Positions 48,051-59,662 of a stretch of 64,000 nucleotides of DNA are shown one piece after another. A program made the position numbers and the translations under genes. Numbering within the stretch: the first letter of the stretch is position 1; each line of letters starts with the position of its first letter. Source of the DNA: Pseudomonas arsenicoxydans. GTDB taxonomy: Bacteria > Pseudomonadota > Gammaproteobacteria > Pseudomonadales > Pseudomonadaceae. The stretch is from assembly GCF_006438915.1 (NCBI RefSeq), contig NZ_RCZE01000002.1, positions 437,144 through 501,143 of the forward strand, written 5' to 3'. The notes under the pieces are model-generated. The model was not told the DNA's origin. It saw only the letters and a list, made by a program, of their open reading frames with translations, and did no database searches.

Positions 48051-49112
48051 TCAACCGGCCCGGCGCAACAACCAGACACCGGCCAAGGCACAGACACCGG
48101 CCGGAATCAGCACCGCAAACAGAGGAGAGAAACCGAACACCAGGCTCGAAGGCCCCAGCAAATCCTGGACAATACGGAAGGTGAAGCCCACCAGAACGCC
48201 GGTGAACACACGCTGGCCGAGGGTCACCGAACGCAGAGGACCGAAGATGAAGGAAATCGCCATCAGTACCAGCGCCGCCGTCACCAGGGGCTGCAACACC
48301 TTGACCCAAAAAGCCAGCCAGTAGCGGCCATTGCTCAGGCCCTGATCCGCCAGATAGTGGATGTAACCCCACAACCCGCTGATCGACAGCGACTCGGGCG
48401 CCATGACCACGGTGTCCAGCAATTGAGGACTAAGGGCAATTTCCCAGCGCTCGACGGGGGTGGTAACCACTTCAGTGCTCTTGTCGTGGAACACCGTGGT
48501 CGTGACATCGCTGAGTTGCCAGTGATCCTTGTCGAATTCGCCACGCTTGGCGAAGCTTGCCGACAACATGTGCCGTTCTTTATCGAAGCGATAACGAGTC
48601 ACGCCGTACAGAACACCGTTGGGTTGCACGGAGTTGACGTGGATGAACTCGTCACCCTGGCGGTGCCACAAGCCGTGTTTGGCGCTTTGCGCATCACCGC
48701 TGCCCTGGGCGAGCGAGCGATTGGCCTGCGCCGTGACCTCGGTAGCAGGCGCAACGTATTCCCCGATCACTACACCCACGACCATCAGGATCAGCATCGG
48801 CTTCATGACCGCCCAGACGATCCGACCGATCGACACGCCAGCGGCGCGCATGATGGTCAACTCACTGTTGCTGGCCAGACTGCCGAGGCCAATCAGGCAC
48901 CCGATCAGTGCCGCCATTGGCAACATGTCGTAAAGACGGCGTGGCGCCGTCAGCAAGATGTAGCTGGTTGCGTCCAGCAACGTGTAGGTATCGCTGATTT
49001 CCCCCATCTCATCTATGAAGGCGAACAGCGTCGCCAAGCCGAGAATGATCCCCAGTACGGCCAGGATTGCCATGAACACGCTGCTACCAATGTAGCGATC
49101 GAGCTTAACCAC
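48051..49112 (-). CDS. lptG: LPS export ABC transporter permease LptG
   Basis: LptG pairs with LptF and LptB to pull lipopolysaccharide from the inner membrane into the LptC-A-D bridge. The 353-residue protein starts VKLDRYIGSSVFMAILAVLG with GTG at 49112 and has six membrane helices, three on each side of a periplasmic beta-jellyroll domain (about 130-260, GVLYGVTRYRFDKERHMLSA). The coupling-helix region SNSELTIMRAAGVS is typical of LptF/G. Its start overlaps lptF by eight bases. Confidence 0.96.
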   Translation of the reverse strand: MVKLDRYIGSSVFMAILAVLGIILGLATLFAFIDEMGEISDTYTLLDATSYILLTAPRRLYDMLPMAALIGCLIGLGSLASNSELTIMRAAGVSIGRIVWAVMKPMLILMVVGVVIGEYVAPATEVTAQANRSLAQGSGDAQSAKHGLWHRQGDEFIHVNSVQPNGVLYGVTRYRFDKERHMLSASFAKRGEFDKDHWQLSDVTTTVFHDKSTEVVTTPVERWEIALSPQLLDTVVMAPESLSISGLWGYIHYLADQGLSNGRYWLAFWVKVLQPLVTAALVLMAISFIFGPLRSVTLGQRVFTGVLVGFTFRIVQDLLGPSSLVFGFSPLFAVLIPAGVCALAGVWLLRRAG

Positions 49113-50223
49113 GAGCCACCTCCAGCGCGCTACGGCGACTCGCCATCTTCAAGCGCAACGGCTCCCAGTAAAGCAGCCCGAGACCGATGATCAGGAACAA
49201 CCCGTGAACCCACCATAACCCCAAGGCAGGCGGGATCTTGCCCTTGTCGAGAGCACCGCGGGCGGCAATCAGAATAGTCAGGTAAGCCATGTAGAGAAGA
49301 ATCGCCGGCAACAGCTTGAGGAAACGCCCCTGGCGTGGGTTGACCCGTGACAGCGGCACCGCCATCAAGGTCACGATGAACACCAGCAGCGGCAGGGACA
49401 GACGCCATTGCAGTTCCGCGCGCAGGCGCGTGTCTTCGCTGCCGATCAAGGCGCGGGTGGTCATTGCATCACGATCAGTCACTTCGTCACTGACGTCCGG
49501 TTTGGGCAGCAATACGCCGTACTCGTCGTACTTGATCGCGCGATAGTCGGCCTGCCCCGGATTACCGTCGTAGCGATAGCCGTTGTCGAGAATCAGGTAG
49601 CGGTTGCCGTCCGGGCGGATTTCCTGGCGCCCCTTCTCGGCCACCAGCACGGAAATCCCGCGATCATTCTGGTCGGAGCTGGTGTTCTTTTGCGAAATGA
49701 ACACACCCGCCAGATTGACGCGATCATCGGTCAGCTGCTCGGTATAGGTCACCCGAGTTCCGTCACGCAGGGCCTGGAAGCGACCAGGTTCGAGGGTGTC
49801 GAACTCGGTCAGCGCATCCTGTTTGTTCAGCAGCAGCTGGAACTGATTGGCACCTTGTGGCGCCAGGCTCAGGCTCAACCAGGCCACGACCAGCGCCACC
49901 AGCGTGGCCGGAAACAGGGTAATGACAAACAGACGCTGCTGGCTCATGCCGGTGGCCGACAGCACGGTCATTTCGCTTTCGAGGTACAGGCGGCCGTACG
50001 CCAGCAGGATCCCGAGAAACAGGCCTAGCGGCAGGATCAGCTGCAGGAAGCCCGGCAGGCGGAAGCCCATGATCAGGAATAGCGAGCCCGGATCCAGCAG
50101 GCCCGAGGCCGCCTGAGCGAGGTATTTGATGAAGCGACCGCTCATGATGATGACTAGCAGCACGGCGCTGACAGCGCTCAAGGTCAACAGGACTTCGCGG
50201 GACAGATAACGGAAGACAATCAA
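49105..50223 (-). CDS. lptF: LPS export ABC transporter permease LptF
   Basis: LptF is the partner permease of LptG. From a TTG start at 50223 the protein reads LIVFRYLSREVLLTLSAVSA (about 372 residues), with GGAG eight bases upstream; a GTG at 50232 is also possible. It has three helices (about 10-110), a periplasmic jellyroll (about 125-265, RVTYTEQLTDDRVNLAGVFI) and three more helices. The motif YLESEMTVLSATGMSQQRLF is the conserved coupling region. It heads the lptF-lptG operon and is divergent from pepA, as in other gammaproteobacteria. Confidence 0.95.
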   Translation of the reverse strand: MIVFRYLSREVLLTLSAVSAVLLVIIMSGRFIKYLAQAASGLLDPGSLFLIMGFRLPGFLQLILPLGLFLGILLAYGRLYLESEMTVLSATGMSQQRLFVITLFPATLVALVVAWLSLSLAPQGANQFQLLLNKQDALTEFDTLEPGRFQALRDGTRVTYTEQLTDDRVNLAGVFISQKNTSSDQNDRGISVLVAEKGRQEIRPDGNRYLILDNGYRYDGNPGQADYRAIKYDEYGVLLPKPDVSDEVTDRDAMTTRALIGSEDTRLRAELQWRLSLPLLVFIVTLMAVPLSRVNPRQGRFLKLLPAILLYMAYLTILIAARGALDKGKIPPALGLWWVHGLFLIIGLGLLYWEPLRLKMASRRSALEVARG

Positions 50224-52022
<1,799 letters not shown>

Positions 52023-52082
52023 AACCGTTGACCCGGGGCGGCGTCACTTTCAGGTGACGCCGTGCTTGGCTCAGGAACCGCA

Positions 52083-52511
52083 ATGACCAAAGTCGACTTC
52101 TATATCCTGCCCAGCGCCGATCCTTCGGCACGGCTGGATTTCGCCTGCAAGCTCACCGAAAAAGCCTGGCGCATGGGCCACCGCATTTACCTGCATTGCA
52201 GCGATGCCGCTCAGCGCGAGGATCTCGATGCCCGCTTGTGGGCCTTCAAGGGCGAAAGCTTCGTCCCTCATGGTCCTGCCGACAGTGAACCGGACGGTTT
52301 GATTGTGCTGGGGTTGGGTGATGACTGCGGTCAGCACCAGGATCTGCTGGTCAATCTCGACCTGAAAGCGCCGGTATTCGCCAACAAATTCGCCCGTGTG
52401 GCGGAAGTGGTGGTGGAAGATCCGACGATACGTGCGGCTGCGCGGGAGAGTTTCCGTTTCTACCGCGAACAGGGCTATCCTCTGCAAGACCACCGTTTAC
52501 AGCGACTCTGA
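52083..52511 (+). CDS. holC: DNA polymerase III subunit chi
   Basis: Chi links the clamp loader to SSB through psi. The 142-residue protein begins MTKVDFYILPSADPSARLDF and has the chi landmarks GHRIYLHCSDAAQREDLDAR, LWAFKGESFVPHG and LVNLDLKAPVFANKFARVAE. The start at 52083 has AGGAACC upstream; the upstream frame start at 52062 is less likely. It lies between pepA and valS, the standard order in proteobacteria. Confidence 0.95.
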   Translation: MTKVDFYILPSADPSARLDFACKLTEKAWRMGHRIYLHCSDAAQREDLDARLWAFKGESFVPHGPADSEPDGLIVLGLGDDCGQHQDLLVNLDLKAPVFANKFARVAEVVVEDPTIRAAARESFRFYREQGYPLQDHRLQRL

Positions 52512-52519
52512 GCATTCCG

Positions 52520-52909
52520 ATGGACACTCCGAAACCGCAGCAAAAGTCCGCGCACCTGCTGGACGACCTCGAGTCGATCCGCCAATTGCTCGGCGATGAC
52601 AACCTGCAACCACCACTGCTGACCGACACGGTCATCGACGGTGATCAGGAACAGATTCCCATGTTGTTCGAATCTGTCGGCAATGCGCCGCAGCCCGTCG
52701 AACCGACACCACCGCCCGCCCCTGCTGCGCAACCGACGCCGAACACCGGCAAAGGCCCCGACGCCCTGTTGCATCTGGACAGCGAACTGCGCGCTGCAGC
52801 GATGCTGATCATGCAAGACGTGATCGACGACTTCGCCCCGCACATTGAAACCGAGATCAAGCGTCGGCTTGAAGCGCGGATGGAACGGCTGCTCAGCCAA
52901 TACGAATAA
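52520..52909 (+). CDS. Small conserved protein between holC and valS
   Basis: I do not assign a function. The 129-residue protein has an acidic N-terminal helix region (SAHLLDDLESIRQLLGDDNL), a proline-rich linker at about 60-78 (VEPTPPPAPAAQPTP) and a C-terminal helix (LRAAAMLIMQDVIDDFAPHI then ETEIKRRLEARMERLLSQYE). No signal or membrane part is seen. It lies eight bases after holC, so co-transcription with the chi subunit is likely, and similar proteins occur here in other pseudomonads. A link to the clamp loader is a guess from position. Confidence 0.75.
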   Translation: MDTPKPQQKSAHLLDDLESIRQLLGDDNLQPPLLTDTVIDGDQEQIPMLFESVGNAPQPVEPTPPPAPAAQPTPNTGKGPDALLHLDSELRAAAMLIMQDVIDDFAPHIETEIKRRLEARMERLLSQYE

Positions 52910-52923
52910 CACCACCATTCCAA

Positions 52924-53013
52924 TGTGGGAGCGGGCTTGCTCGCGAAAGCGGTTTCACATTCAACATCGTTGCTGACTGGAAGACCGTATTCGCGAGCAA
53001 GCCCGCTCCCACA
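52924..53013. repeat. REP doublet (TGTGGGAGCGGGC family)
   Basis: TGTGGGAGCGGGCTTGCTCG and its inverted copy, with about 38 bases between, fill most of the gap between the small conserved gene and the valS promoter region. Confidence 0.88.
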
Positions 53014-53131
53014 TTGGATCTATGGTGTTGCTGATGGTCAGGTTCATCCCGCGATCAACTCGCCCTACGCCCCATGCCCCGCTATACTTGCCGGCTTTTC
53101 CTGAATAAATGCCAATAGGGTCCCGCCGCGC

Positions 53132-55978
53132 ATGGATAAGACCTACCAGCCGCACGCCATTGAAACTTCCTGGTACAACACCTGGGAGTCTGAGAATTAC
53201 TTCGCCCCGCAAGGCGCGGGCGAGTCCTACACCATCATGATCCCGCCGCCGAACGTCACCGGCAGCCTGCACATGGGCCACGGTTTCAACAATGCGATCA
53301 TGGACGCCCTGATCCGTTTCCGCCGCATGCAGGGTCGCAACACCCTGTGGCAGCCGGGCACCGACCATGCCGGTATCGCCACGCAGATGCTGGTGGAGCG
53401 TCAACTTGAAGCCAAAGGCCAGAGCCGCCACGACCTGGGTCGCGAGAAGTTTCTCGAGAAAATCTGGGAATGGAAGGATGAATCCGGCGGCAACATCAGC
53501 CGTCAGATCCGTCGCCTCGGCTCGTCCGTCGACTGGAGCCGCGAGCGCTTCACCATGGATGACGGCCTCTCGGAATCGGTGAAAGAAGCCTTCGTGCGCC
53601 TGCATGAAGATGGCCTGATCTACCGCGGCAAGCGTCTGGTCAACTGGGACACCAAGTTGCACACGGCGATTTCCGACCTCGAAGTGGAAAACCACGACGA
53701 GAAAGGTTTCCTGTGGAACCTGAAGTACCCGCTGGCCGACGGCGTCAAAACCGCGGAAGGCAATGATTACCTGATCGTCGCGACCACTCGCCCGGAAACC
53801 ATGCTCGGCGACTCCGCCGTCGCGGTTAACCCGAACGATGAACGCTACAAAGCCCTGATCGGCAAATTCGTCGAGCTGCCGCTGGTCGGCCGCCGCATCC
53901 CGATCATCGCCGACGATTACTGCGACCCTGAATTCGGCACCGGCTGCGTGAAAATCACCCCGGCCCACGATTTCAACGACTACGAAGTCGGCAAGCGCCA
54001 CAACCTGCCGCTGCTGAACATCTTCGACAAGAACGCCGCCGTACTGCCGGCCTGTCAGGTGTTCAACCTGGACGGCACGCTGAACGAAAGCATCGATGGC
54101 AAGATCCCGGCCGAATACGCCGGCCTCGACCGTTTCGAAGCCCGCAAGCAAATCGTTGCTGCATTCGACGCCGCCGGCCTGCTGGTCAGCGTCAATGATC
54201 ACGCGCTGAAAGTGCCTAAAGGCGACCGCTCTGGCACGATCATCGAGCCGTGGCTGACCGACCAGTGGTACGTGTCGACCAAGCCGTTGGCCGAGCCTGC
54301 CATTGCCGCCGTTGAAGACGGTCGCATCCAGTTCGTGCCTAAGCAATACGAAAACATGTACTTCTCGTGGATGCGCGACATCCAGGATTGGTGCATCAGC
54401 CGTCAATTGTGGTGGGGCCACCGGATTCCGGCCTGGTACGACGAGTCGGGCAAAGTCTACGTCGGTCGCGACGAAGCTGAAGTGCGCGCCAAGAACAATC
54501 TCGGTCCGGACATTGCGCTGCAACAGGACAACGACGTTCTCGACACCTGGTTCAGTTCGGGCCTGTGGACCTTCTCCACGCTCGGCTGGCCTGAGCAGAC
54601 CGAATTCCTCAAGAAATTCCACTCCACCGATGTGCTGGTGACCGGCTTCGACATCATTTTCTTCTGGGTTGCCCGGATGATCATGCTCACCATGCACCTG
54701 GTGAAAAACGAAGACGGCACGCCGCAGGTTCCGTTCAAGACCGTTTATGTGCATGGCCTGGTGCGTGATGGCCAAGGCCAGAAAATGTCCAAGTCCAAAG
54801 GCAACGTCCTGGACCCGCTGGACATCATCGACGGCATCGAACTGGAAGACCTGGTGCAGAAACGCACCTCCGGCCTGATGCAGCCGAAACTGGCGAAGAA
54901 GATCGAGAAGCAGACCCGCGACGAGTTCGCTGACGGCATCGCCAGCTATGGTACCGACGCACTGCGCTTCACCTTCTGCTCGCTGGCGTCCACTGGCCGT
55001 GACATCAAGTTCGACATGGGCCGCGTCGAAGGCTATCGCAACTTCTGCAACAAGATCTGGAACGCCGCGCGTTATGTTCTGGACAAGGGCGAAGACTGCG
55101 GCCAGAACGGTGAAGCCTACGAGCTGTCCCTGGCGGATCGCTGGATCATCTCGCAGCTGCAACGCACCGAAGCCGAAGTGACCCGTCAACTCGACCAGTT
55201 CCGTTTCGACCTGGCGGCACAAGCCTTGTACGAGTTCATCTGGAACCAGTATTGCGACTGGTACCTGGAACTGTCCAAGCCTGTGCTGTGGGACGAAAAC
55301 GCCCCGGTCGAGCGTCAGCGCGGCACCCGCCGTACGCTGGTTCGCGTCCTGGAAGTGGCGTTGCGTCTGGCGCACCCGTTCATGCCGTTCATCACCGAAG
55401 AAATCTGGCAGCGCATCGCGCCGTTGGCCGGTATTCAGGGCAAGACGATCATGCTGCAAGCGTGGCCAGTGGCTAACGAAGAGCGCATCGATCCGGCTGC
55501 CGAAGACGACATCGAATGGCTCAAGGAACTGATGCTCGGCACGCGCAACATCCGTGGCGAAATGAACATTGGTCCTGGCAAACCGCTGCCGATCTACCTG
55601 AAGAATGTCAGCGCCGAAGACCAGCGCCGCCTCACCGAGAACGAAGCCCTGCTGAAGAAGCTGGCTCGCCTGGAATCGATCACGGTATTGGCTGCCGGCG
55701 AAGAAGCACCGCTGTCCGCCACCGCACTGGTTGGCGAGATGGAAGTGCTGGTACCGATGGCTGGTCTGATCGACAAGGACGCCGAACTGGCGCGTCTGGA
55801 CAAGGAAATCCTGCGTTTGCAGGGTGAAGTCCAGCGCGTGGGTGGCAAGTTGTCCAACGCCGGTTTCGTCGACAAGGCCCCGGCTGAAGTCATCGAGAAA
55901 GAACGCGCCAAACTGGCCGAAGCCGAACAGGCCTTGGGCAAGCTGGCCGAGCAGCATGCGCGGATTGCCAGTTTGTAA
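53132..55978 (+). CDS. valS: Valyl-tRNA synthetase
   Basis: The 948-residue class I synthetase charges tRNA-Val. It shows the HIGH motif as HMGH at residues 47-50 ([15 protein letters not shown]), the CP1 editing domain (about 195-345, [20 protein letters not shown]), the KMSKS loop at 551-555 ([16 protein letters not shown]), an anticodon-binding helical domain and a C-terminal coiled coil (about 880-945, [20 protein letters not shown]). Length is normal. A strong terminator follows 20 bases later. Confidence 0.98.
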   Translation: MDKTYQPHAIETSWYNTWESENYFAPQGAGESYTIMIPPPNVTGSLHMGHGFNNAIMDALIRFRRMQGRNTLWQPGTDHAGIATQMLVERQLEAKGQSRHDLGREKFLEKIWEWKDESGGNISRQIRRLGSSVDWSRERFTMDDGLSESVKEAFVRLHEDGLIYRGKRLVNWDTKLHTAISDLEVENHDEKGFLWNLKYPLADGVKTAEGNDYLIVATTRPETMLGDSAVAVNPNDERYKALIGKFVELPLVGRRIPIIADDYCDPEFGTGCVKITPAHDFNDYEVGKRHNLPLLNIFDKNAAVLPACQVFNLDGTLNESIDGKIPAEYAGLDRFEARKQIVAAFDAAGLLVSVNDHALKVPKGDRSGTIIEPWLTDQWYVSTKPLAEPAIAAVEDGRIQFVPKQYENMYFSWMRDIQDWCISRQLWWGHRIPAWYDESGKVYVGRDEAEVRAKNNLGPDIALQQDNDVLDTWFSSGLWTFSTLGWPEQTEFLKKFHSTDVLVTGFDIIFFWVARMIMLTMHLVKNEDGTPQVPFKTVYVHGLVRDGQGQKMSKSKGNVLDPLDIIDGIELEDLVQKRTSGLMQPKLAKKIEKQTRDEFADGIASYGTDALRFTFCSLASTGRDIKFDMGRVEGYRNFCNKIWNAARYVLDKGEDCGQNGEAYELSLADRWIISQLQRTEAEVTRQLDQFRFDLAAQALYEFIWNQYCDWYLELSKPVLWDENAPVERQRGTRRTLVRVLEVALRLAHPFMPFITEEIWQRIAPLAGIQGKTIMLQAWPVANEERIDPAAEDDIEWLKELMLGTRNIRGEMNIGPGKPLPIYLKNVSAEDQRRLTENEALLKKLARLESITVLAAGEEAPLSATALVGEMEVLVPMAGLIDKDAELARLDKEILRLQGEVQRVGGKLSNAGFVDKAPAEVIEKERAKLAEAEQALGKLAEQHARIASL

Positions 55979-55998
55979 CGGCAAAGCGTGATGAAAGA

Positions 55999-56026
55999 GG
56001 GAGGCCCGCAACGGCCTCCCTTTTTT
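55999..56026 (+). terminator. valS terminator
   Basis: GGGAGGCC-CGCAAC-GGCCTCCC followed by TTTTTT: a perfect 8-base-pair stem with a T-run, directly after valS. Confidence 0.95.
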
Positions 56027-56062
56027 GTGCCTGCAACTGTCTCCTATACACCGAAAATCCAA

Positions 56063-56152
56063 TGTGGGAGCGGGCTTGCTCGCGAAGGCGGGGTGTCAGT
56101 CGACATCAATGTTGAATGTTACGCCGCCTTCGCGAGCAAGCCCGCTCCCACA
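56063..56152. repeat. REP doublet (TGTGGGAGCGGGC family)
   Basis: Inverted arms TGTGGGAGCGGGCTTGCTCG bound about 38 bases containing GTCGACATCAATGTTGAATG. It lies between the valS terminator and rlmF. Confidence 0.88.
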
Positions 56153-56245
56153 TTTGATCGGCGTTGTCCGCACTTTTGTCATCAATACCGAGCCGATGTG
56201 GGACAATGCCCGCCACTTTCAGCCATACCCGAATCGACCACGCCC

Positions 56246-57268
56246 ATGAACGCCCCCCGCACACCCCGCCCTGCGCGCAAGAAGCCTGATTCCGCCACCC
56301 CGGCCAAAGCCGTGGAGCCGCGTGAAAAAGCCAGCCTGCACCCGCGCAATCGCCATCAGGGTCGTTACGACTTCCCGGCGCTGATCAAAACCACGCCAGA
56401 ACTGGCAAAGTTCGTGATCATCAACCCGTACGGCAAGGAAAGCATCGACTTCGCCAGCCCGGACGCGGTGCGCGTGTTCAACCGGGCGTTGCTCAAGTCG
56501 TTTTACGGCATCGCGCATTGGGACATCCCGGCCGATTACCTGTGCCCACCGGTTCCGGGTCGTGCCGACTACGTGCACTTCCTCGCAGACCTGTTGGCCA
56601 GCGTCAACGACGGCGAAATCCCGCGCGGTGCGCCGGTCAAGGTGCTCGACATCGGCATGGGCGCCAACTGCGTCTATCCGTTGATCGGCTACAGCGACTA
56701 CCGCTGGCACTTCCTCGGTTCGGAAATCGACCCGACGGCTGTCGCCGCCGCCAAAGCCATCGTGCAGTCCAACGGTCTGAACAAAGCCATTCAGTTGCGC
56801 CAGCAAAGCAATCCCAAGCACATCCTGCTGGGCCTGCTGGAGCCGGGTGAACGCTTTGACCTGACCATGTGCAACCCGCCGTTCCACGCCTCGATGGACG
56901 AAGCGACCAAGGGCAGCGAACGTAAATGGCGTGCGCTGGGCCGTGCCGACCCAAAACGTAAATTGCCGGTGCTGAACTTCGGCGGTCAATCGGCTGAGCT
57001 GTGGTGTGAAGGTGGCGAAGCGCGGTTTGTGACGCAATTGATCGCCGAAAGTGCGAGCTTTCAGCACAAAGTGTTGTGGTTCAGCACGCTGGTCTCGAAG
57101 GCCTCTAACCTGCCTGCGATCCAGACAGCTTTGAAAAAGGCCGGCGTCCTGGAAAGCCAGGTGGTGGAAATGTCCCAGGGTCAGAAGCAGAGCCGCTTCG
57201 TTGCCTGGACCTTCCAGACCAAGTCCGAGCAGCAGGTCTGGCGCGAGCGCTGGGTTAAAAAAAGCTGA
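56246..57268 (+). CDS. rlmF: 23S rRNA (adenine1618-N6)-methyltransferase
   Basis: RlmF methylates A1618 of 23S rRNA. The 340-residue protein has a basic N-terminal tail ([15 protein letters not shown]), [16 protein letters not shown], the SAM-binding motif [18 protein letters not shown], and the catalytic motif [16 protein letters not shown] typical of N6-adenine methyltransferases. The ATG at 56246 was chosen; the frame is open back to 55988 through the REP doublet and terminator, which is not coding. It stands alone between two REP doublets. Confidence 0.95.
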   Translation: MNAPRTPRPARKKPDSATPAKAVEPREKASLHPRNRHQGRYDFPALIKTTPELAKFVIINPYGKESIDFASPDAVRVFNRALLKSFYGIAHWDIPADYLCPPVPGRADYVHFLADLLASVNDGEIPRGAPVKVLDIGMGANCVYPLIGYSDYRWHFLGSEIDPTAVAAAKAIVQSNGLNKAIQLRQQSNPKHILLGLLEPGERFDLTMCNPPFHASMDEATKGSERKWRALGRADPKRKLPVLNFGGQSAELWCEGGEARFVTQLIAESASFQHKVLWFSTLVSKASNLPAIQTALKKAGVLESQVVEMSQGQKQSRFVAWTFQTKSEQQVWRERWVKKS

Positions 57269-57291
57269 TTACCTGACCGATACAAATCAAA

Positions 57292-57381
57292 TGTGGGAGC
57301 GGGCTTGCTCGCGAATGCGGTAGGTCAGTCGACTTTAATGGTGACTGACCCACCGCATTCGCGAGCAAGCCCGCTCCTACA
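57292..57381. repeat. REP doublet (TGTGGGAGCGGGC family)
   Basis: TGTGGGAGCGGGCTTGCTCG at the left; the right arm ends CCTACA instead of CCCACA, breaking one pair. It lies between the convergent rlmF and hupN. Confidence 0.85.
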
Positions 57382-57416
57382 TTGGTTTAGCGGTGCTGGT
57401 GGCAAATCGCAGACAC

Positions 57417-57458
57417 AAAAAAGCCGTGCCCGGATTGCTCCGGAGCACGGCTTTTTTT
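57417..57458. terminator. Bidirectional terminator between rlmF and hupN
   Basis: AAAAAAGCCGTGC and GCACGGCTTTTTT pair around a 15-base centre that itself contains CCGGA/TCCGG. A and T runs on both sides suit termination from both directions. Confidence 0.93.
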
Positions 57459-57466
57459 ACTGCGTC

Positions 57467-57748
57467 TTACTTGTTAACAGCGTCGGTCAGGCCTTTGGCC
57501 ACAACCAGCTTGATAACTTTCTTGGCAGCGATTTCGATGGCAGCGCCAGTCGAAGGGTTACGGCCAGTACGGGCAGGACGCTCAGTCACTTTCAGTTTGC
57601 CGATACCTGGCAGAGTGATTTCGCCGCCGTTTTCCAGCTGATCAGCAACGATTTGGCCCAGTTGGTCCAGAGCGTTACGCGCGGTGGTTTTTGGCGCGTC
57701 GATAGCTTCAGCGATGTCGGCGATCAGTTGGTCTTTAGTAAGAGCCAT
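57467..57748 (-). CDS. hupN: HU-family DNA-binding protein
   Basis: HU proteins bend and compact DNA as dimers. The 93-residue frame from the ATG at 57748 begins MALTKDQLIADIAEAIDAPK and contains the HU signature GKLKVTERPARTGRNPSTGA with the intercalating proline arm (RNPSTG). AAGGAA lies upstream. The in-frame extension to 57829 was rejected as too long for HU. Of the HU paralogues in pseudomonads the position beside ndpA points to HupN, but this symbol rests on gene order. Confidence 0.93.
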   Translation of the reverse strand: MALTKDQLIADIAEAIDAPKTTARNALDQLGQIVADQLENGGEITLPGIGKLKVTERPARTGRNPSTGAAIEIAAKKVIKLVVAKGLTDAVNK

Positions 57749-58142
57749 GTAGTGTTCCTTCCCTATCAAATTCATATGGATTGCAGAGTGCAGTGTCAGC
57801 CATCGAGCCCGATCTTCTGGATCTGGCACCCTCGGCCAATAACCACTGGATCGGGGTTATAGATACCGAAATCAGGGTTTGGTTCGACCTGACAAATGCT
57901 GAATGCACGCTTAACGCAGTTACTTCGCGCAAGACGGGGCAAAACTAGCACAGAGACGGGGAAATATCCGCCTCTAGCTACCCATTTGGTCAGCTTTATT
58001 GCTCTAAAACGGGAAAAAAACCCATAAGCGCCGCCGGTCGCCCCGGATTTGCCCTTCATGCCGCGCCAAAACCAGTGGTTGCGGTACACTTGGCACTTTT
58101 TCGGGGAGCACGCCCTCCTCTCTTCAATCAGCCGAGAAGCCC
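57749..58142. other. Control region between hupN and ndpA
   Basis: No gene is visible in these 394 bases between two divergent nucleoid-protein genes. The hupN side has an AAGGAA ribosome site. On the ndpA side TACACT at 58085-58090 could be a -10 element, without a good -35. No operator or repeat was recognised. Confidence 0.4.
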
Positions 58143-59147
58143 ATGCCGATCCGTCATTGCATCGTCCACCTGATCGACAAAAAACCCGACGGCACACCAG
58201 CAGTTCTTCACGCCCGCGACTCTGAACTTGCCGAGTCGAGCGCGATCGAGAACATGCTTGCCGACCTCAACGAGAGCTATAACGCCAAACAAGGCAAGGC
58301 CTGGGGTTTCTTCCATGCCGAATCCGGCGCGCACCCGTTCAGCGGCTGGCTGAAGGAATACTTCGAGGGTGGCAAGGACTTCACGGCGTTCAGCCGGGTG
58401 GCGGTGGAACATCTGCAAAAGCTGATGGAAGAGTCGAACCTCTCAGTGGGCGGCCACGTGCTGTTCGCGCATTACCAGCAAGGCATGACCGATTACCTGG
58501 CGATCGCGCTGCTACACCACAGTGAAGGCGTTGCAGTGACCGATCAGCTGGACGTGACCCCGTCCCGCCACCTGGACCTGGGCCAATTGCACCTGGCCGC
58601 GCGGATCAACGTGTCCGAGTGGCAGAACAACAAACAGTCCAAGCAGTACATTTCGTTCATCAAAGGCAAGAACGGGAAAAAGGTTTCGGAATATTTCCGC
58701 GACTTTATCGGCTGCCAGGAAGGCGTCGACGGCCCGGGCGAAACCCGCACCCTGCTCAAGGCGTTCAGTGACTTCGTGGAAAGCGAAGATTTGCCGGAAG
58801 AGTCCGCCCGCGAAAAGACCAAGACTCTGGTCGACTACGCCAGCAGCCAGGCCAAGCTCGGCGAACCGATGGGCCTGGAAGAACTCTCGGAGCTGATCGA
58901 CGAAGAACGCCCGAAAGCGTTCTACGATCACATCCGCAACAAGGATTACGGTCTGTCGCCGGAGATTCCGGCAGATAAACGCACCCTGAATCAATTCCGC
59001 CGCTTCACCGGCCGCGCGGAAGGCTTGTCCATCAGCTTTGAAGCACACCTGTTGGGCTCGAAGATCGAGTACGACGAAGAAGCCGGCACGCTGATCATCA
59101 AGGGCCTGCCGACTCAGTTGACCGACCAGCTCAAGCGACGCAATTGA
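58143..59147 (+). CDS. ndpA: Nucleoid-associated protein NdpA (YejK)
   Basis: The 334-residue protein matches the YejK/NdpA family: [20 protein letters not shown] at the start, the central [20 protein letters not shown], and [20 protein letters not shown] near the end. E. coli YejK is found in the nucleoid and contacts topoisomerase IV; exact function is unclear. It is divergent from hupN, so two nucleoid proteins share a control region. Its TGA overlaps the ATG of the next gene by one base. Confidence 0.93.
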   Translation: MPIRHCIVHLIDKKPDGTPAVLHARDSELAESSAIENMLADLNESYNAKQGKAWGFFHAESGAHPFSGWLKEYFEGGKDFTAFSRVAVEHLQKLMEESNLSVGGHVLFAHYQQGMTDYLAIALLHHSEGVAVTDQLDVTPSRHLDLGQLHLAARINVSEWQNNKQSKQYISFIKGKNGKKVSEYFRDFIGCQEGVDGPGETRTLLKAFSDFVESEDLPEESAREKTKTLVDYASSQAKLGEPMGLEELSELIDEERPKAFYDHIRNKDYGLSPEIPADKRTLNQFRRFTGRAEGLSISFEAHLLGSKIEYDEEAGTLIIKGLPTQLTDQLKRRN

Positions 59148-59497
59148 TGCTGAACGCCATCCTGAAGAAATTCCTGCTGATCCTGCTGGTGGTCGTCGTT
59201 TACCAGAACTGGGGCAAGATCGAGCGGGTGTTCAACCCTTCGCAAGTGGTGTCGGAGCAGACTCAGGCCAAGGCCAACGTCGTGCTCTATGCCACCGACT
59301 GGTGCGGTTACTGCAAACTGACCCGGCGTTTTCTCGATCAGAACGGCATTGCGTACAAGGAATTCGATATCGAGAAAGATGCCCAGGCGCGCACGGCGTA
59401 TGAGGCGTTGGGTGGTGGCGGGATCCCGATTATCGATGTGAACGGGACACTGATTCGCGGGTATGACCCGGACGCTATCCTCGCCGCCCTGAAATAA
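59147..59497 (+). CDS. Membrane-anchored glutaredoxin-like protein
   Basis: The 116-residue protein has an N-terminal membrane anchor (AILKKFLLILLVVVVYQNWG) and a glutaredoxin fold with active site ATDWCGYCKLTRRFLDQNG (CGYC) and cis-proline GGGIPIIDVNG. Its orientation, cytoplasmic or periplasmic, cannot be told with certainty; the lysines before the helix suggest a periplasmic domain. It is translationally coupled to ndpA (TGATG). Substrates are unknown. Confidence 0.85.
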   Translation: MLNAILKKFLLILLVVVVYQNWGKIERVFNPSQVVSEQTQAKANVVLYATDWCGYCKLTRRFLDQNGIAYKEFDIEKDAQARTAYEALGGGGIPIIDVNGTLIRGYDPDAILAALK

Positions 59498-59510
59498 CTT
59501 ACCCAATCCC

Positions 59511-59647
59511 TGTGGCGAGGGGGGCTTGTCGGAACGCCGCATCGCCCCGTTGGGCTGCGAAGCGGCCCCAGCATTCCAATGGCTAAACCTCACCATTAGG
59601 ATTTACGACTGCTGCGCAGCCGAACGGGGGCAAGCCCCCTCGCCACA
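59511..59647. repeat. REP doublet (GTGGCGAGGGGGC family), expanded
   Basis: TGTGGCGAGGGGGCTTGTCG and GGGGGCAAGCCCCCTCGCCACA form the arms. The left arm carries extra bases (GAACGCCGCATCG) not matched on the right, so this copy is asymmetric. Confidence 0.8.
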
Positions 59648-59662
59648 GGGAAGAAGGGGGGT

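Noticed and set aside
52961..56062. Minus-strand frame of 1033 codons opposite valS
   Set aside because: Same cause: antisense to an intact essential gene, running through a REP doublet and a terminator at its ends.
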